Under the pieces are notes generated by a model, which did no database searches, was not told where the DNA came from, and saw only the letters and a program-made list of their open reading frames with translations. Source: Mycobacterium sp. (lineage in GTDB: Bacteria; Actinomycetota; Actinomycetes; Mycobacteriales; Mycobacteriaceae). From it: a DNA stretch of 44,404 nt. This document shows, piece by piece, positions 17,340-25,490 of the stretch (within the stretch, counting starts at the first letter, position 1; each line of letters begins with the position of its first letter). The position numbers and the translations under genes are program-made. Location: contig JAOPVX010000062.1 of the NCBI GenBank assembly GCA_025965975.1, positions 1-44,404 of the forward strand, written 5' to 3'.

Positions 17340-17588
17340 ATGACTTCACACGAGAGGCTTCGCACCGGGCTGCTCATCAGTGGGCTTTTCGACGAGATAC
17401 CGCTTGCCAAGGTCGAATCACTCATCACCAGGGACGAGGGTGCGAAAACCGTGGCCGCGCAACAGAACTTGGCGCTCGAAACAATTCGGTACCAGGAGCC
17501 GGGAGCATGGTCGTTCGCGGTGTGGCTGAAGCTCACGGACGTCGGCAGGCGTCTCGCGAAGCAGGTGCAGGCTCAACCAGCAGACTGA
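17340..17588 (+). CDS. Orphan small protein of unknown function
   Basis: An 82-residue frame starting at ATG 17340 (a GTG immediately before it is also possible) with AGG about ten bases upstream. The sequence is balanced in composition: MTSHERLRTGLLISGLFD, a charged middle IPLAKVESLITRDEGAKT, and a helical end WLKLTDVGRRLAKQVQAQ. I do not recognise a family. It is flanked upstream by transposase debris and downstream by a lipoprotein gene on the same strand, 159 bases away. It could be a genuine small gene or the tail of a lost longer gene; codon third positions are moderately GC-rich, which gives some support. Confidence 0.45.
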   Translation: MTSHERLRTGLLISGLFDEIPLAKVESLITRDEGAKTVAAQQNLALETIRYQEPGAWSFAVWLKLTDVGRRLAKQVQAQPAD

Positions 17589-17747
17589 ACCGTAGTGCCA
17601 CCGGCGGCTGTCGTAGCCGGGGCCCTTGGTCGCTGCCCTAGAACCCGCGACCCAACGGCGGGTCTACTCACAAAGCCTATTAATTGCCTTCGGACACCAC
17701 GCGGGCCGCGCGTTGTGTTTGGTGCCACGCACGGTAGTTTTTTGCGA

Positions 17748-18929
17748 ATGCGGCTCGCGTATATCGCGTTTGTTTCGGTGGCACTGCTCTCGGCAGCGTG
17801 TTCCACAGCGGTCGACGGTTCGGCGGTGAAACAGTCGAGTGCTCCGCCGGCCCCAACGGTCGATATCAGCAAGCTCGACGTCGGGCCCTACCCGACGCGG
17901 CCGAGCCCGCCGCTTGGGGTGACGGGCGACCCGTTGCGCGGAGTGCTGGTGGAGGCCCAGCGCATGGCCAACAACGTCGTCGGTCCGTGGGAAGTCGACT
18001 CCACCGTGACCGGCTGGTTCGGGTTCGGTGCCACGGTGTTGCTGAACGCCGACGACCTGGCGAACATCGGCCCGGAACCATTCGCGGCGGCCGCGGGCCA
18101 GCACAACTTCATCAACGGCTTCGTGTCAGCGCGCTCAGCGGAGGGCCAGAAGGTACTGCTGAATGCGGTGCTGCGCTTCGCCGATCCGGGGTCCGCCAGC
18201 GCTGCCGCCACGGACCTCGGCAACATTGCGGCCAAGACGGGGGCGGGCGCGCAGCGCGCCCCGATCCCCGGCCATCCCGACACGGTGGCGGCTAGCTACA
18301 CGCTCACTGAGGGCTCCACCGGCAAGCAGTGGAGCGCGGTGCGCGCCTTCACGGCCCACGGAACCTACGTGTTCATGCAACTCGCACAGGCCGTCGACGG
18401 GCTGGACCCGGCGGTCGGTCTGGTCGCCAAATCCATTGACAAGCAAGCCCCGACCATCGACCAGTTCCGCGCGACCGATCCCTCCGAGTTCGCCGACATC
18501 TCGCTCGACCCGACCGGCCTGCTGGCGCGGACCCTGCCGGTTCCGCAGAAAGAGGCGACGACCATCCAGAACACCACATATGAGCAACGCGGCGCGTTGC
18601 ACTTCCAAAACGATCCCGCGCGGTCAGCGACGCTGTTCTCCCAGACCGGAACGGATTTGGTGGCGATCGCGAAAGCGAACGTCTACCAGACCAAGGACTC
18701 CGAGAGCGCGGCGCGAATCGTGGACGGCTTCTTCGCCGAGTTGCAGCCGACGTCACAGCCGGCAAAGTCGGTCAACAACCTGCCGGACAGCCGTTGCCTA
18801 CAGCTGAAGGACAACAGCTTCTACTGTCTTGGCGCGGCGGACCGCTACGCGATCGAAACCACCTCGCGGAACCTGCTGGATGCCCGGCAGCAGGTTGCGG
18901 CGCAGTACGCGATGTTGCTGAGCCGCTGA
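17748..18929 (+). CDS. Mycobacterial lipoprotein (DUF7373-like)
   Basis: Secreted and probably lipid-anchored protein of 393 residues. The signal peptide MRLAYIAFVSVALLSAAC ends at a cysteine in an acceptable lipobox (LSAAC), followed by a flexible STAVDGSAVKQSSAPPAP segment. The remainder is a soluble domain (VGPWEVDSTVTGWFGFGATVLLNADDLANIGP, SAVRAFTAHGTYVFMQLAQAVDGLDP, DSRCLQLKDNSFYCLGAADRYAIE) typical of a large set of mycobacterial and related lipoproteins without known function. A cysteine pair near the C-terminus could form a disulfide. The ATG at 17748 was chosen because the signal peptide begins there; the longer frame starting at 17595 has no signal. The end lies 3 bases from the convergent TetR gene. 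Confidence 0.82.
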   Translation: MRLAYIAFVSVALLSAACSTAVDGSAVKQSSAPPAPTVDISKLDVGPYPTRPSPPLGVTGDPLRGVLVEAQRMANNVVGPWEVDSTVTGWFGFGATVLLNADDLANIGPEPFAAAAGQHNFINGFVSARSAEGQKVLLNAVLRFADPGSASAAATDLGNIAAKTGAGAQRAPIPGHPDTVAASYTLTEGSTGKQWSAVRAFTAHGTYVFMQLAQAVDGLDPAVGLVAKSIDKQAPTIDQFRATDPSEFADISLDPTGLLARTLPVPQKEATTIQNTTYEQRGALHFQNDPARSATLFSQTGTDLVAIAKANVYQTKDSESAARIVDGFFAELQPTSQPAKSVNNLPDSRCLQLKDNSFYCLGAADRYAIETTSRNLLDARQQVAAQYAMLLSR

Positions 18930-18932
18930 GCG

Positions 18933-19517
18933 TCAGGCGAGCACACCCCGCAGCACCAGCTCGCTCATCTCCTTGGCTGCGGTGTCGACGTCTTTGACAC
19001 GGCGCACGCACACCGCGTACCAGGCGCCGCCGGCGATGGCGTCCATGATGGTGTCGGCGCCGATGCCGGGTCGCCCGGTACCGTCTGCGACGGCCTCGCC
19101 CACCCGCTGGGCGAGCTGACCGCGCGCCGTGGCCTCCAGGCGGTCGCTGAGCAGCCGGCGCATCCGGCGGTCTGACCGTAAATCGTTGAGCAGACCGGGA
19201 ATTGATTCGCGCACCGCGGCGTCTCCGTACATCCGCATCGCCCCTCGGCAGAGGCGCTCGATCTCGGCGACGAAGTCGTCCTCCGGCGGCTCGGGTCCGA
19301 GGTCAGGGAACAGCGCCTCGTGCACTAGCTGTGCCTTGGAACTCCAGCGGCGGTATACGGCCGGACGGCTGACCCCTGCCGTGGTGGCGATCAGGTCAAT
19401 GGTCGTCGCCGCATAGCCACGTTCGACCAGGAGTCGCCGCGCCGCGGCCATCACCTCCGTGTCGATCGTCGGATCCCGGCGTGAGCCCTTGCGCCGATGC
19501 CGTCGCACGGCTTCCAC
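18933..19517 (-). CDS. TetR family regulator (Rv0196-like)
   Basis: DNA-binding repressor of 194 residues. The N-terminal helix-turn-helix is clear (MAAARRLLVERGYAATTIDLIATTAGVSRPAVYRRWSSKAQLV). The C-terminal ligand domain (DLGPEPPEDDFVAEIERLCRGAM ... ADTIMDAIAGGAWYAVCVRRV) resembles the TetR_C group seen in Rv0196. It is divergent from the molybdopterin oxidoreductase gene with 81 bases between starts, the same arrangement as Rv0196/Rv0197 in M. tuberculosis, so it very likely controls that gene and itself. A basic run RRHRRKGSRRD precedes the HTH. Confidence 0.88.
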   Translation of the reverse strand: MEAVRRHRRKGSRRDPTIDTEVMAAARRLLVERGYAATTIDLIATTAGVSRPAVYRRWSSKAQLVHEALFPDLGPEPPEDDFVAEIERLCRGAMRMYGDAAVRESIPGLLNDLRSDRRMRRLLSDRLEATARGQLAQRVGEAVADGTGRPGIGADTIMDAIAGGAWYAVCVRRVKDVDTAAKEMSELVLRGVLA

Positions 19518-19598
19518 GATTCGCCTCCCCGCCGCATCGATTTGTCGTTACAGTGTGTCACAACAAAGTAAAAACGCGCCGATTCCGAGGAGGCCGCT

Positions 19599-21863
19599 AT
19601 GACGACCGGGCTCACCAAAGCGTTGGCCGGCGTTGGCGAGGATGGGCGACACCTGTACACCTGTCCGCTGTGTGAGGCCATGTGCGGCTTGGAGATTCAT
19701 GTCGAGGCCGGCCGCGTCACAGGCATCCGCGGCAACCGCGACGACACGTGGAGCCGCGGCCACATCTGCCCCAAGGGCGCCACCCTCGGCGCGGTTCACG
19801 AAGACCCCGACCGCATCCGGCGCCCGATGATCAAGGTCGACGGGCAGTGGCAGGAGGCCAGCTGGGACGCGGCCTTCCGCCGCTGCACCGAACTGCTTGC
19901 CCCGGTGATCGAGAAGTTCGGCATCGGCGCCGTCACGTGCTACACCGGCAACCCGCTGGCGCACTCGTTCTCCCTTGGCCGCTACACCGGTGTGCTGCTG
20001 GGTATGTCGGGCATCCCGATCAGTTACTCCCCGGGCACTGTCGACCAGTGGCCCAAGAACCTGTCGTCACATCTGATGTACGGGGGATGGTGGAGCTTTC
20101 CGGTGCCCGACATCGAGCGCACCGATCTGCTTATCGTCATGGGCGCCAACCCCGCGGCGTCGCAGGGGTCGCTTCTGGCGGCACCCAACGTGATGGGCAT
20201 CATCGACGCAATTCGCAAGCGCGGCAAGGTCATTGTCGTCGACCCGGTGCAGACTGCCACCGCCACCCGCGCCGACGAGTGGCTGCCGATCACCCCGGGC
20301 ACCGATGCGGCGCTGCTGCTCGCCGTCGCGCACACGCTGTTCGCCGAGAATCTGGTCAAGCTCGGTGAGCTCGAACCCCACATCGACGGGGTAGACCGGA
20401 TGCGGCAAGTGGCCGCCGAATGGTCCCCGGAGCGCGTCGCCACGGTCACCGGCATCTCCGCCGACCGCATTCGCACATTGGCCCGCGAGTTGGCGGGCAC
20501 CGAGCGCGCCGTCGTGTACGGCCGAATTGGCTTGTGTAATCAGGAGTTCGGCAGTCTGGCCAGTTGGCTCGTCGACGTGGTCAACATCCTCACCGGGCAC
20601 TTCGACACCCCGGGCGGATCGATGTTCCCCCGCGCCGCGGCGTGGTCGGTCACCGTGCAGCCGATCCCCGGATTGGAGGACGGCGCGCCGGAGTTCGGTC
20701 GGTACCGCACGCGCGTACGCGGTGCGAAGGAAGTCCTCGGACAGGTGCCCGTGTCGTGCCTGGCGGAGGAGATCGCGACGCCGGGGGAGGGGCAGCTCAG
20801 GGCGCTGATCACCGTCGCAGGCAATCCTGTGCTGTCGACCCCGGCGGGCCACAAGCTCGACCAGGTGTTGCCGACGCTGGACGCGATGATCTCCGTCGAC
20901 CTGTGGCTCAACGAAACCACCCGCCATGCTGACGTGATCCTGCCCGCGCCGTCGCCGCTGGAACAGCCGCACCACGACGATCTGATCCTCAACTTCGCGA
21001 TCAACAGCATTGCGAACTACTCGCCGCCGGTGTTCTTGCCGGAGGACCCGGACCGGCCGGAGGAGTGGGAGATCTTGATCCGGCTGACCGGTCTGTGCAC
21101 CGGCACGCCCGCCGAGGACGTCGACGTCTCGGCCATCGACGACGGGTACTTCGACTACATGGCGTTCACGCAGGGGCTCGACGGCGCGGCAATCCGCCAG
21201 CACTACGACTCGGTTGGTTTGGCTGGTGGGCCCGAGCGCATCCTCGACTTCACCCTGCGCACCGGGCCGTTCGGCGACCGCTACGGCGAGAATCCCGACG
21301 GTGTCACGCTGGAGAAGCTGAAGGCAGCGCCAAATGGCATCAACTTCGGGCCGATGGTGCCGCAGGTCCCCGAGGTTCTCGGTACTGCGGACGCCAAGAT
21401 CCGGCTTGCCCCGCAGTACCTGCTCGACGACCTGCCCCGGCTCGCCGAGCGCCTCGATCGCGCACCCGACGAGCTGGTGCTGGTCAGCCGGCGACACCTG
21501 CGGTCGAACAACTCCTGGCTGCACAACGTCGGGCCGTTGATGAAGGGTAAGGACCGCTGCACCCTGCTGATGCACGGCGACGACGCGACAAAGCGGGGCG
21601 TGACGACCGGCGATCTCGTCACGGTTACCTCGCCGGGCGGGCAGATCGAGGTGCCCGTCGAGGTGACCGGCGCGATCATGCCGGGGGTGGTGTCGATGCC
21701 GCACGGCTGGGGCCACGGCAAGCCCGGTACCCGCATGGCGATCGCCAACGACTCGCCCGGCGTGAACACCAACATCCTGTCGCCGCCGACGTTCATCGAC
21801 GAACCGTCGGGCAACGGCGCACTGAACGGCATCCCGGTGACCGTCACCGCCGTGGCGACCTGA
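19599..21863 (+). CDS. Molybdopterin-dependent oxidoreductase (Rv0197-like)
   Basis: Large cytoplasmic enzyme of 754 residues in the DMSO reductase/formate dehydrogenase superfamily. An N-terminal [4Fe-4S] domain has cysteines 22, 25, 29 and 57 (CPLCEAMCG ... GHICPKG). The molybdopterin domain includes VMGANPAASQGSLLAAPNVMGIID, VDPVQTATATRADEWLPITPGTDAALLLA and LVDVVNILTGHFDTPGGSMF. The C-terminal dinucleotide-binding domain contains NNSWLHN and MPHGWGHGKPGTRMAIANDSPGVNTN. The substrate and the metal ligand residue cannot be assigned. A strong ribosome site (GAGGAGG) precedes the ATG. The small flavin/F420 protein gene follows after 13 bases, suggesting one transcript under TetR control. Confidence 0.93.
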   Translation: MTTGLTKALAGVGEDGRHLYTCPLCEAMCGLEIHVEAGRVTGIRGNRDDTWSRGHICPKGATLGAVHEDPDRIRRPMIKVDGQWQEASWDAAFRRCTELLAPVIEKFGIGAVTCYTGNPLAHSFSLGRYTGVLLGMSGIPISYSPGTVDQWPKNLSSHLMYGGWWSFPVPDIERTDLLIVMGANPAASQGSLLAAPNVMGIIDAIRKRGKVIVVDPVQTATATRADEWLPITPGTDAALLLAVAHTLFAENLVKLGELEPHIDGVDRMRQVAAEWSPERVATVTGISADRIRTLARELAGTERAVVYGRIGLCNQEFGSLASWLVDVVNILTGHFDTPGGSMFPRAAAWSVTVQPIPGLEDGAPEFGRYRTRVRGAKEVLGQVPVSCLAEEIATPGEGQLRALITVAGNPVLSTPAGHKLDQVLPTLDAMISVDLWLNETTRHADVILPAPSPLEQPHHDDLILNFAINSIANYSPPVFLPEDPDRPEEWEILIRLTGLCTGTPAEDVDVSAIDDGYFDYMAFTQGLDGAAIRQHYDSVGLAGGPERILDFTLRTGPFGDRYGENPDGVTLEKLKAAPNGINFGPMVPQVPEVLGTADAKIRLAPQYLLDDLPRLAERLDRAPDELVLVSRRHLRSNNSWLHNVGPLMKGKDRCTLLMHGDDATKRGVTTGDLVTVTSPGGQIEVPVEVTGAIMPGVVSMPHGWGHGKPGTRMAIANDSPGVNTNILSPPTFIDEPSGNGALNGIPVTVTAVAT

Positions 21864-21876
21864 AAGTATCCTCAGC

Positions 21877-22374
21877 GTGGGCACAAACGAACGCGCGAAG
21901 ATCGTCTTGACAGACGACGAGATCGCCGAATTCATCGAGCGCAGCCGCACCGCCACCATGGCCACGGTGCTTCCCGACGGCCGACCGCATCTCGTCGCGA
22001 TGTGGTACGCCGTGGTCGACGGGGAGATCTGGTTCGAGACCAAGGCCAAATCACAGAAGGCCGTCAACCTGCGCCGCGATCCGACCATCACGGTGATGAT
22101 CGAGGACGGGCAGACCTACGACACGCTGCGCGGGGTGTCGATCGACGGGCACGCCGAGATCGTCGAAGACCCGGAAACTGTTCTGCGCGTGGGGATTAGC
22201 GTCTGGGAGCGTTACACCGGCCCGTACACCGACGAGATGCGCCCGTTTATCGACCAGATGATGAACAACCGGATCTGCGTTCGGGTGGTGCAAAGCCGGA
22301 TGCGCAGCTGGGATCACCGCAAGCTGGGTATGCCCGCGATGCCGATCGGTGGCAGCACGGCGCAGTACCTCTGA
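21877..22374 (+). CDS. Split-barrel flavin/F420-dependent oxidoreductase (PPOX class)
   Basis: Protein of 165 residues in the pyridoxamine 5'-phosphate oxidase-like superfamily. Family features seen are TATMATVLPDGRPHLVAMWYAVVDGEIWFET (cofactor-binding strands), KAVNLRRDPTITVMIEDG and YDTLRGVSIDGHAEIVEDP. Mycobacterial members of this kind use F420 or FMN; which one cannot be decided here. Translation starts at a GTG at 21877, 13 bases behind the molybdopterin oxidoreductase, so the two are probably co-transcribed. Its TGA overlaps the ATG of a short truncated frame (TGATG). Confidence 0.87.
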   Translation: MGTNERAKIVLTDDEIAEFIERSRTATMATVLPDGRPHLVAMWYAVVDGEIWFETKAKSQKAVNLRRDPTITVMIEDGQTYDTLRGVSIDGHAEIVEDPETVLRVGISVWERYTGPYTDEMRPFIDQMMNNRICVRVVQSRMRSWDHRKLGMPAMPIGGSTAQYL

Positions 22375-22508
22375 TGCCCCAACAGCCGTTGCTCCATATG
22401 TTCGACGACACCTCCGTCGAGATCGGTGCCTGCCGTCGCGCGGCGCACGCCGTCGCCGCCGGACCGGACGAACGGGCGCGGCGGTTCCCGAAGCTGGTGG
22501 AGCGCTAG
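22374..22508 (+). pseudogene. 44-codon fragment, possibly the end of a nitroreductase-like gene
   Basis: ATG at 22374 overlaps the preceding stop (TGATG) and the frame runs 44 codons to a TAG at 22506. Its end, GPDERARRFPKLVER, resembles the DERARLWPKLV motif in deazaflavin-dependent nitroreductases and stops right there, where that family continues. Codon third positions are GC-rich. It is most simply a truncated remnant, but a real short gene translationally coupled to the upstream one is not excluded. It overlaps the end of the convergent thioesterase gene by four bases. Confidence 0.4.
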
Positions 22509-23353
22509 GGGTGCGGCGGGTCGAAGCCAGGGTTCGCCAACGCGGTCGCGACGGCGCTGCCGATCGGGCCGAACTGATCGACGATGGTAGCGACGCCGGT
22601 CGCGACCCCGGCGTGGCTGTAGTGCGTCAACGCGGCAAGGCCGAGGTACGGCCCCTCGGGCAGCCGGCTGAGCGTCAGTGTGTAGTCGGCGTTGATGAAA
22701 TGCAAACCGCCTGTGCCGTAATGGGTTAACGAACTCGCCATGTCACCGGCCATCGCGGCGCGGGTGAATGCAGTGAGCGGTTCGCCGGCGACAAGGGGCC
22801 GGATATCGCGCACCCAGATGTACTTCGGCCCGGCGTGCTGCCACGCACTGAGTCCGAAGCCGGGGCCCGGCGGCTGCTCATCCCTGCCGTACGTCCACAC
22901 CAGCATGGCCAGGCCATTGGGAAGGGGATCCGGCATGGGCGGGAGGGGCGGCATGTCGATCGGCGATGTCCATATCTCGTCGGACGGCTGTTCGCCGCGG
23001 CGCAGAAAGAGTCCACTTGCGCGGGCGACGACGGTGTCGGACTGCTTCACGACCGCGTCCACCAACTTCAGTCGACGCCCTTGGCGGGTGACGGTGGTAT
23101 TGACGCGCAACGGTGCCAACGCGGCGGGCCGAAACAGGTCGACTGTGAACCGGGCTGGCTGAAAGTCGGGCTCGCCCGCGTCGCGTTCGAGAACGTGGCC
23201 CAGGATGCCGCCGAGGTAGTTGCCGCTGATCGTCTGTCCCCACGGGCCGCGAGCGATGGGGAGGGGCACGAAGGTGTCACCGTCAGGCACGAAGAAGGCC
23301 GACGGCAGGCCGCGGGCTTGCGCTGCATCGGTCGCGCGATCCTGGGTGGTCAT
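22505..23353 (-). CDS. Acyl-CoA thioesterase-like protein (double hotdog)
   Basis: Protein of 282 residues with the layout of two hotdog folds as in TesB-like thioesterases. The N-terminal half contains GPWGQTISGNYLGGILGHVLER and PARFTVDLFRPAALAPLRVNTTVTRQGRRLKLVDAVV, typical of the first hotdog; the C-terminal half has SSLTHYGTGGLHFINADYTLTLSRLPEGPYLGLAA and GVATGVATIVDQFGPIGSA. It probably hydrolyses or binds acyl-CoA; chain specificity is unknown. The ATG at 23353 (MTTQDRATDAA) starts the recognisable protein. The longer open frame upstream is only the complement of the GNAT gene. It lies 28 bases after that gene on the same strand and ends against the 44-codon fragment. Confidence 0.85.
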   Translation of the reverse strand: MTTQDRATDAAQARGLPSAFFVPDGDTFVPLPIARGPWGQTISGNYLGGILGHVLERDAGEPDFQPARFTVDLFRPAALAPLRVNTTVTRQGRRLKLVDAVVKQSDTVVARASGLFLRRGEQPSDEIWTSPIDMPPLPPMPDPLPNGLAMLVWTYGRDEQPPGPGFGLSAWQHAGPKYIWVRDIRPLVAGEPLTAFTRAAMAGDMASSLTHYGTGGLHFINADYTLTLSRLPEGPYLGLAALTHYSHAGVATGVATIVDQFGPIGSAVATALANPGFDPPHP

Positions 23354-23381
23354 CGCGATCGACCATATCGGGCTAGGTCGG

Positions 23382-23714
23382 CTAAGAATTCGCCAGCCAG
23401 CGTTTGATGTCGGGCGACACAGGGTCCACGACGCCGGCGAACTCGTGATGCTTCGCCACGAACCCTTCCACCATCGGGCACACGGGGACGATCCGTAGCC
23501 CGGCGTCGCGGGTGGCCTGCAGCGCCTCGTTGACGAGAATCGTTGCCAGACCGCGCCCTCCGAATGCCCCGGCCACCTCGGTGTGGGTGAAGACGCGTTG
23601 ACCGTCGCGTTCGGTGAACTCCGCGAACCCGACCTCCTGCCCCTCGACGGAAATGCTGAAGCGATCGGATTCGGCGGTGACCGTGGCGGGTGCGCCCGTC
23701 TTGTCGGTGGACAT
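23382..23714 (-). CDS. GNAT-type N-acetyltransferase (YjdJ/NATD1-like)
   Basis: Small protein of 110 residues made almost only of the GNAT core. The acetyl-CoA-binding motif appears as HTEVAGAFGGRGLATILVNEALQATRDAGLRIVPVCPMVEGFVAKHHEF, the pattern of the minimal YjdJ class that takes acetyl-CoA but whose acceptors are unknown. The ATG at 23714 was preferred because the region upstream has no conservation. It is flanked by the pirin gene (7 bases upstream) and the thioesterase gene (28 bases downstream), all on the minus strand, together with the EVE gene: a four-gene operon. Confidence 0.88.
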   Translation of the reverse strand: MSTDKTGAPATVTAESDRFSISVEGQEVGFAEFTERDGQRVFTHTEVAGAFGGRGLATILVNEALQATRDAGLRIVPVCPMVEGFVAKHHEFAGVVDPVSPDIKRWLANS

Positions 23715-23721
23715 GAGTCCT

Positions 23722-24687
23722 CTATACCCCGGGATTGGGCCGCGGACGCAATGTCGCGTTTGGCAGCGGCGGGGCCGGTAGGCGTGAGACCGATCCCTGG
23801 TAACCCCGCACCGCACCGAATCGGGCGTCGTGGTTCTCCCACATCTGCCGGTAGGCCACGATGTCCTTGTGGCTGCGGCCGACGAAGTTCCACCACATCA
23901 CCAGCTGCTCGGGAAATGGCGGACCGCCGAGCAGCAGTACTCGTGCCGGCCTTTGCCCGCGGTTGACCACCCCCAGATGGACGGGCCCGGCCGCCTGGAA
24001 TGCCAGGTCGGCGACATCGAGCGGGGTTCCGGTGACCTCGACGCTGCCCTGGTCGAGCAACACGCCGTGTTCGAAGGCGGGATCGACCTCAAGGGTGAGG
24101 TTGGCACGAGGATCGAGGTCGATCTGCGCGCCGAGCAGTGGCGTGAAGGTATGTACGGGTGAGCGGCCGCCGGCGAGCTCGCCCAGGAAGACCCTCAGGG
24201 TGGCACCGGCAACGGAGCGCGGCTCCGGCGCGTAGTGCGCGAAGTCGCGTCCGGTGTCACGGTCCGAGCCGGGCAGCGCGACCCACAGCTGCACACCGTG
24301 CAGGACGGTGGTGGCCGCGGTGGAGACCTCGGAATGGCAGATGCCCGCGCCGGCTGTCATGAGATTCAGCTCGCCGGGCCGCACCATTGCGTGGACACCC
24401 GCGCTGTCTCGATGTTCCACCTCACCGCTGAACAGCCAACTGACAGTTTGCAGTCCGGTGTGGGGATGCGGCGGCACGTCCATCCCCGTGCGGCCGCGCA
24501 CGTCATGCGGACCGTAGTGGTCGGCGAAACACCACGCCCCGATCAGCGACCGCTCCCGCTGAGGCAGCGTGCGCCGCACCAGGATCGCCCGCGGTCCGCC
24601 AAGCGGCACCTGCCGCGGATGCAGCACACCGGCGAACGGCGAAGCCACACAGGCGACTTCGGTAGGCGCAGCGTCGGTGTTGCTCAC
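23722..24687 (-). CDS. Pirin family protein
   Basis: Cupin-fold protein of 321 residues. The N-terminal cupin has the iron-binding set of pirins: His74 and His76 in PPHPHTGLQTVSW, His118 and Glu120 in GAGICHSE. The C-terminal pirin_C domain contains LLDQGSVEV and LLLGGPPFPEQLVMWWNFVGRSHKDI. Pirins act as redox-dependent regulators or quercetinase-like dioxygenases; the role here is not known. Translation begins at a GTG at 24687 that overlaps the EVE gene's stop as GTGA, so the two proteins are made together. A second, distinct pirin gene lies at 36.2 kb. Confidence 0.92.
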   Translation of the reverse strand: MSNTDAAPTEVACVASPFAGVLHPRQVPLGGPRAILVRRTLPQRERSLIGAWCFADHYGPHDVRGRTGMDVPPHPHTGLQTVSWLFSGEVEHRDSAGVHAMVRPGELNLMTAGAGICHSEVSTAATTVLHGVQLWVALPGSDRDTGRDFAHYAPEPRSVAGATLRVFLGELAGGRSPVHTFTPLLGAQIDLDPRANLTLEVDPAFEHGVLLDQGSVEVTGTPLDVADLAFQAAGPVHLGVVNRGQRPARVLLLGGPPFPEQLVMWWNFVGRSHKDIVAYRQMWENHDARFGAVRGYQGSVSRLPAPPLPNATLRPRPNPGV

Positions 24688-25127
24688 GGGCTCACAGTAG
24701 CTCCCGGGGCGGCGGCGCTGGTCATCGCGGACCGGATCACGTCAAGGTCGTGATCGCTGATCTTGAACACGCCGAATCGGAACTTGTATCCCCACCGCGC
24801 CTTGTCCTCGATGAAATCGAGTTGGTCGATCAGCGGCCGGATCGGCGTCTCGGTGCACTCGAGGAAGTCGACGTTGCGACGCCACGGCGCCAAGTCCGGC
24901 GCCATCTCGGCCTGGTACGGCTCATCGTCGGCGACCTGTCCGATCGCGGTGAGGGCCTGCAACGGCTCGCCGTCGGGGTAGACGGTCTTCGGTGAGTAGA
25001 AGACGATCCAGTCACCCAGGGCCATCTTGCGCAACATGTTCGGCTTGCCGTGATTGGCCTGTGTAAAGCGGCCCTGAACACCACGCTCGACGTGGTCACG
25101 GCTGACGGTATTGATCCAGTTGGTCAT
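24684..25127 (-). CDS. EVE domain protein
   Basis: Protein of 147 residues consisting of a single EVE (PUA-like, YTH-related) domain: [46 protein letters not shown], then [17 protein letters not shown] and [18 protein letters not shown]. Such domains bind modified nucleic-acid bases in related proteins, and EVE genes are often associated with defence or RNA modification. A function cannot be assigned here. It is the first gene of the EVE-pirin-GNAT-thioesterase run and is divergent from the DivIVA-like gene, with 87 bases between their starts. Confidence 0.9.
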   Translation of the reverse strand: MTNWINTVSRDHVERGVQGRFTQANHGKPNMLRKMALGDWIVFYSPKTVYPDGEPLQALTAIGQVADDEPYQAEMAPDLAPWRRNVDFLECTETPIRPLIDQLDFIEDKARWGYKFRFGVFKISDHDLDVIRSAMTSAAAPGATVSP

Positions 25128-25179
25128 GACCGCACGTTAAGCGCGATCGCCGACAGAACCGGGGCGACCCAGAACCCTC

Positions 25180-25188
25180 TGTGGATAA
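25180..25188 (-). promoter_or_regulatory. Second perfect DnaA-box match, in front of the DivIVA-like gene
   Basis: TGTGGATAA is the exact complement of TTATCCACA. It lies 27-35 bases before the ATG of the DivIVA-like gene and covers the position expected for the -35 element of a promoter with TAGCAT (25201-25206) as -10. That -10 would put the transcript start at or next to the ATG. The spacing is suggestive but a chance match is possible. Confidence 0.4.
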
Positions 25189-25214
25189 CTTCGGGAGCGT
25201 TAGCATCAGACGCC

Positions 25215-25490
25215 ATGAGCGACGCTGCCTTGACCGCCGAGGACGTCTGGAGCGCGACATTCAACAAGCCGCCAGGGGGCAAGCGCGGCTACGACGAGAA
25301 ATCGGTCAACGACTTCCTGCAGCTGGCCGCCCGCCGGCTCGACGGCAGCGGTCACCTGTCGGCCGCCGACGTGCGCGGCGTGTGTTTCCCCAAGCCGGCG
25401 ATCGGCAAACGGGGCTACCACGAAGACGAGGTCGACGAGTTCCTCGACGGGGTCGCCGCGACGATCGCCAGCCTCGATGACCGAGCCTGA
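25215..25490 (+). CDS. Very short DivIVA-domain protein with two modules
   Basis: Protein of 91 residues that consists of two copies of a DivIVA-like motif and little else. Module 1 (residues 16-35) and module 2 (58-77) share F-x-K-P-x-x-G-K-R-G-Y, then E, V, and D/E-FL. This is the membrane-curvature and anchoring element found once at the N-terminus of full DivIVA/Wag31 proteins, which then have long coiled coils; here there is none. It probably localises to the membrane or binds Wag31-like proteins, but this is inference. The ATG at 25215 begins where conservation begins. Its last codons overlap the start of the carboxyltransferase pseudogene. Confidence 0.82.
   Translation: MSDAALTAEDVWSATFNKPPGGKRGYDEKSVNDFLQLAARRLDGSGHLSAADVRGVCFPKPAIGKRGYHEDEVDEFLDGVAATIASLDDRA

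Noticed and set aside
20067-22091. 674-codon open frame on the minus strand opposite the molybdopterin oxidoreductase
   Set aside because: The plus-strand gene has clear cysteine and cofactor motifs; the antisense frame has none.
22505-23896. Long form of the thioesterase gene (463 codons)
   Set aside because: The first 181 codons are the complement of the GNAT gene region and have no hotdog features; the ATG at 23353 begins the conserved protein.
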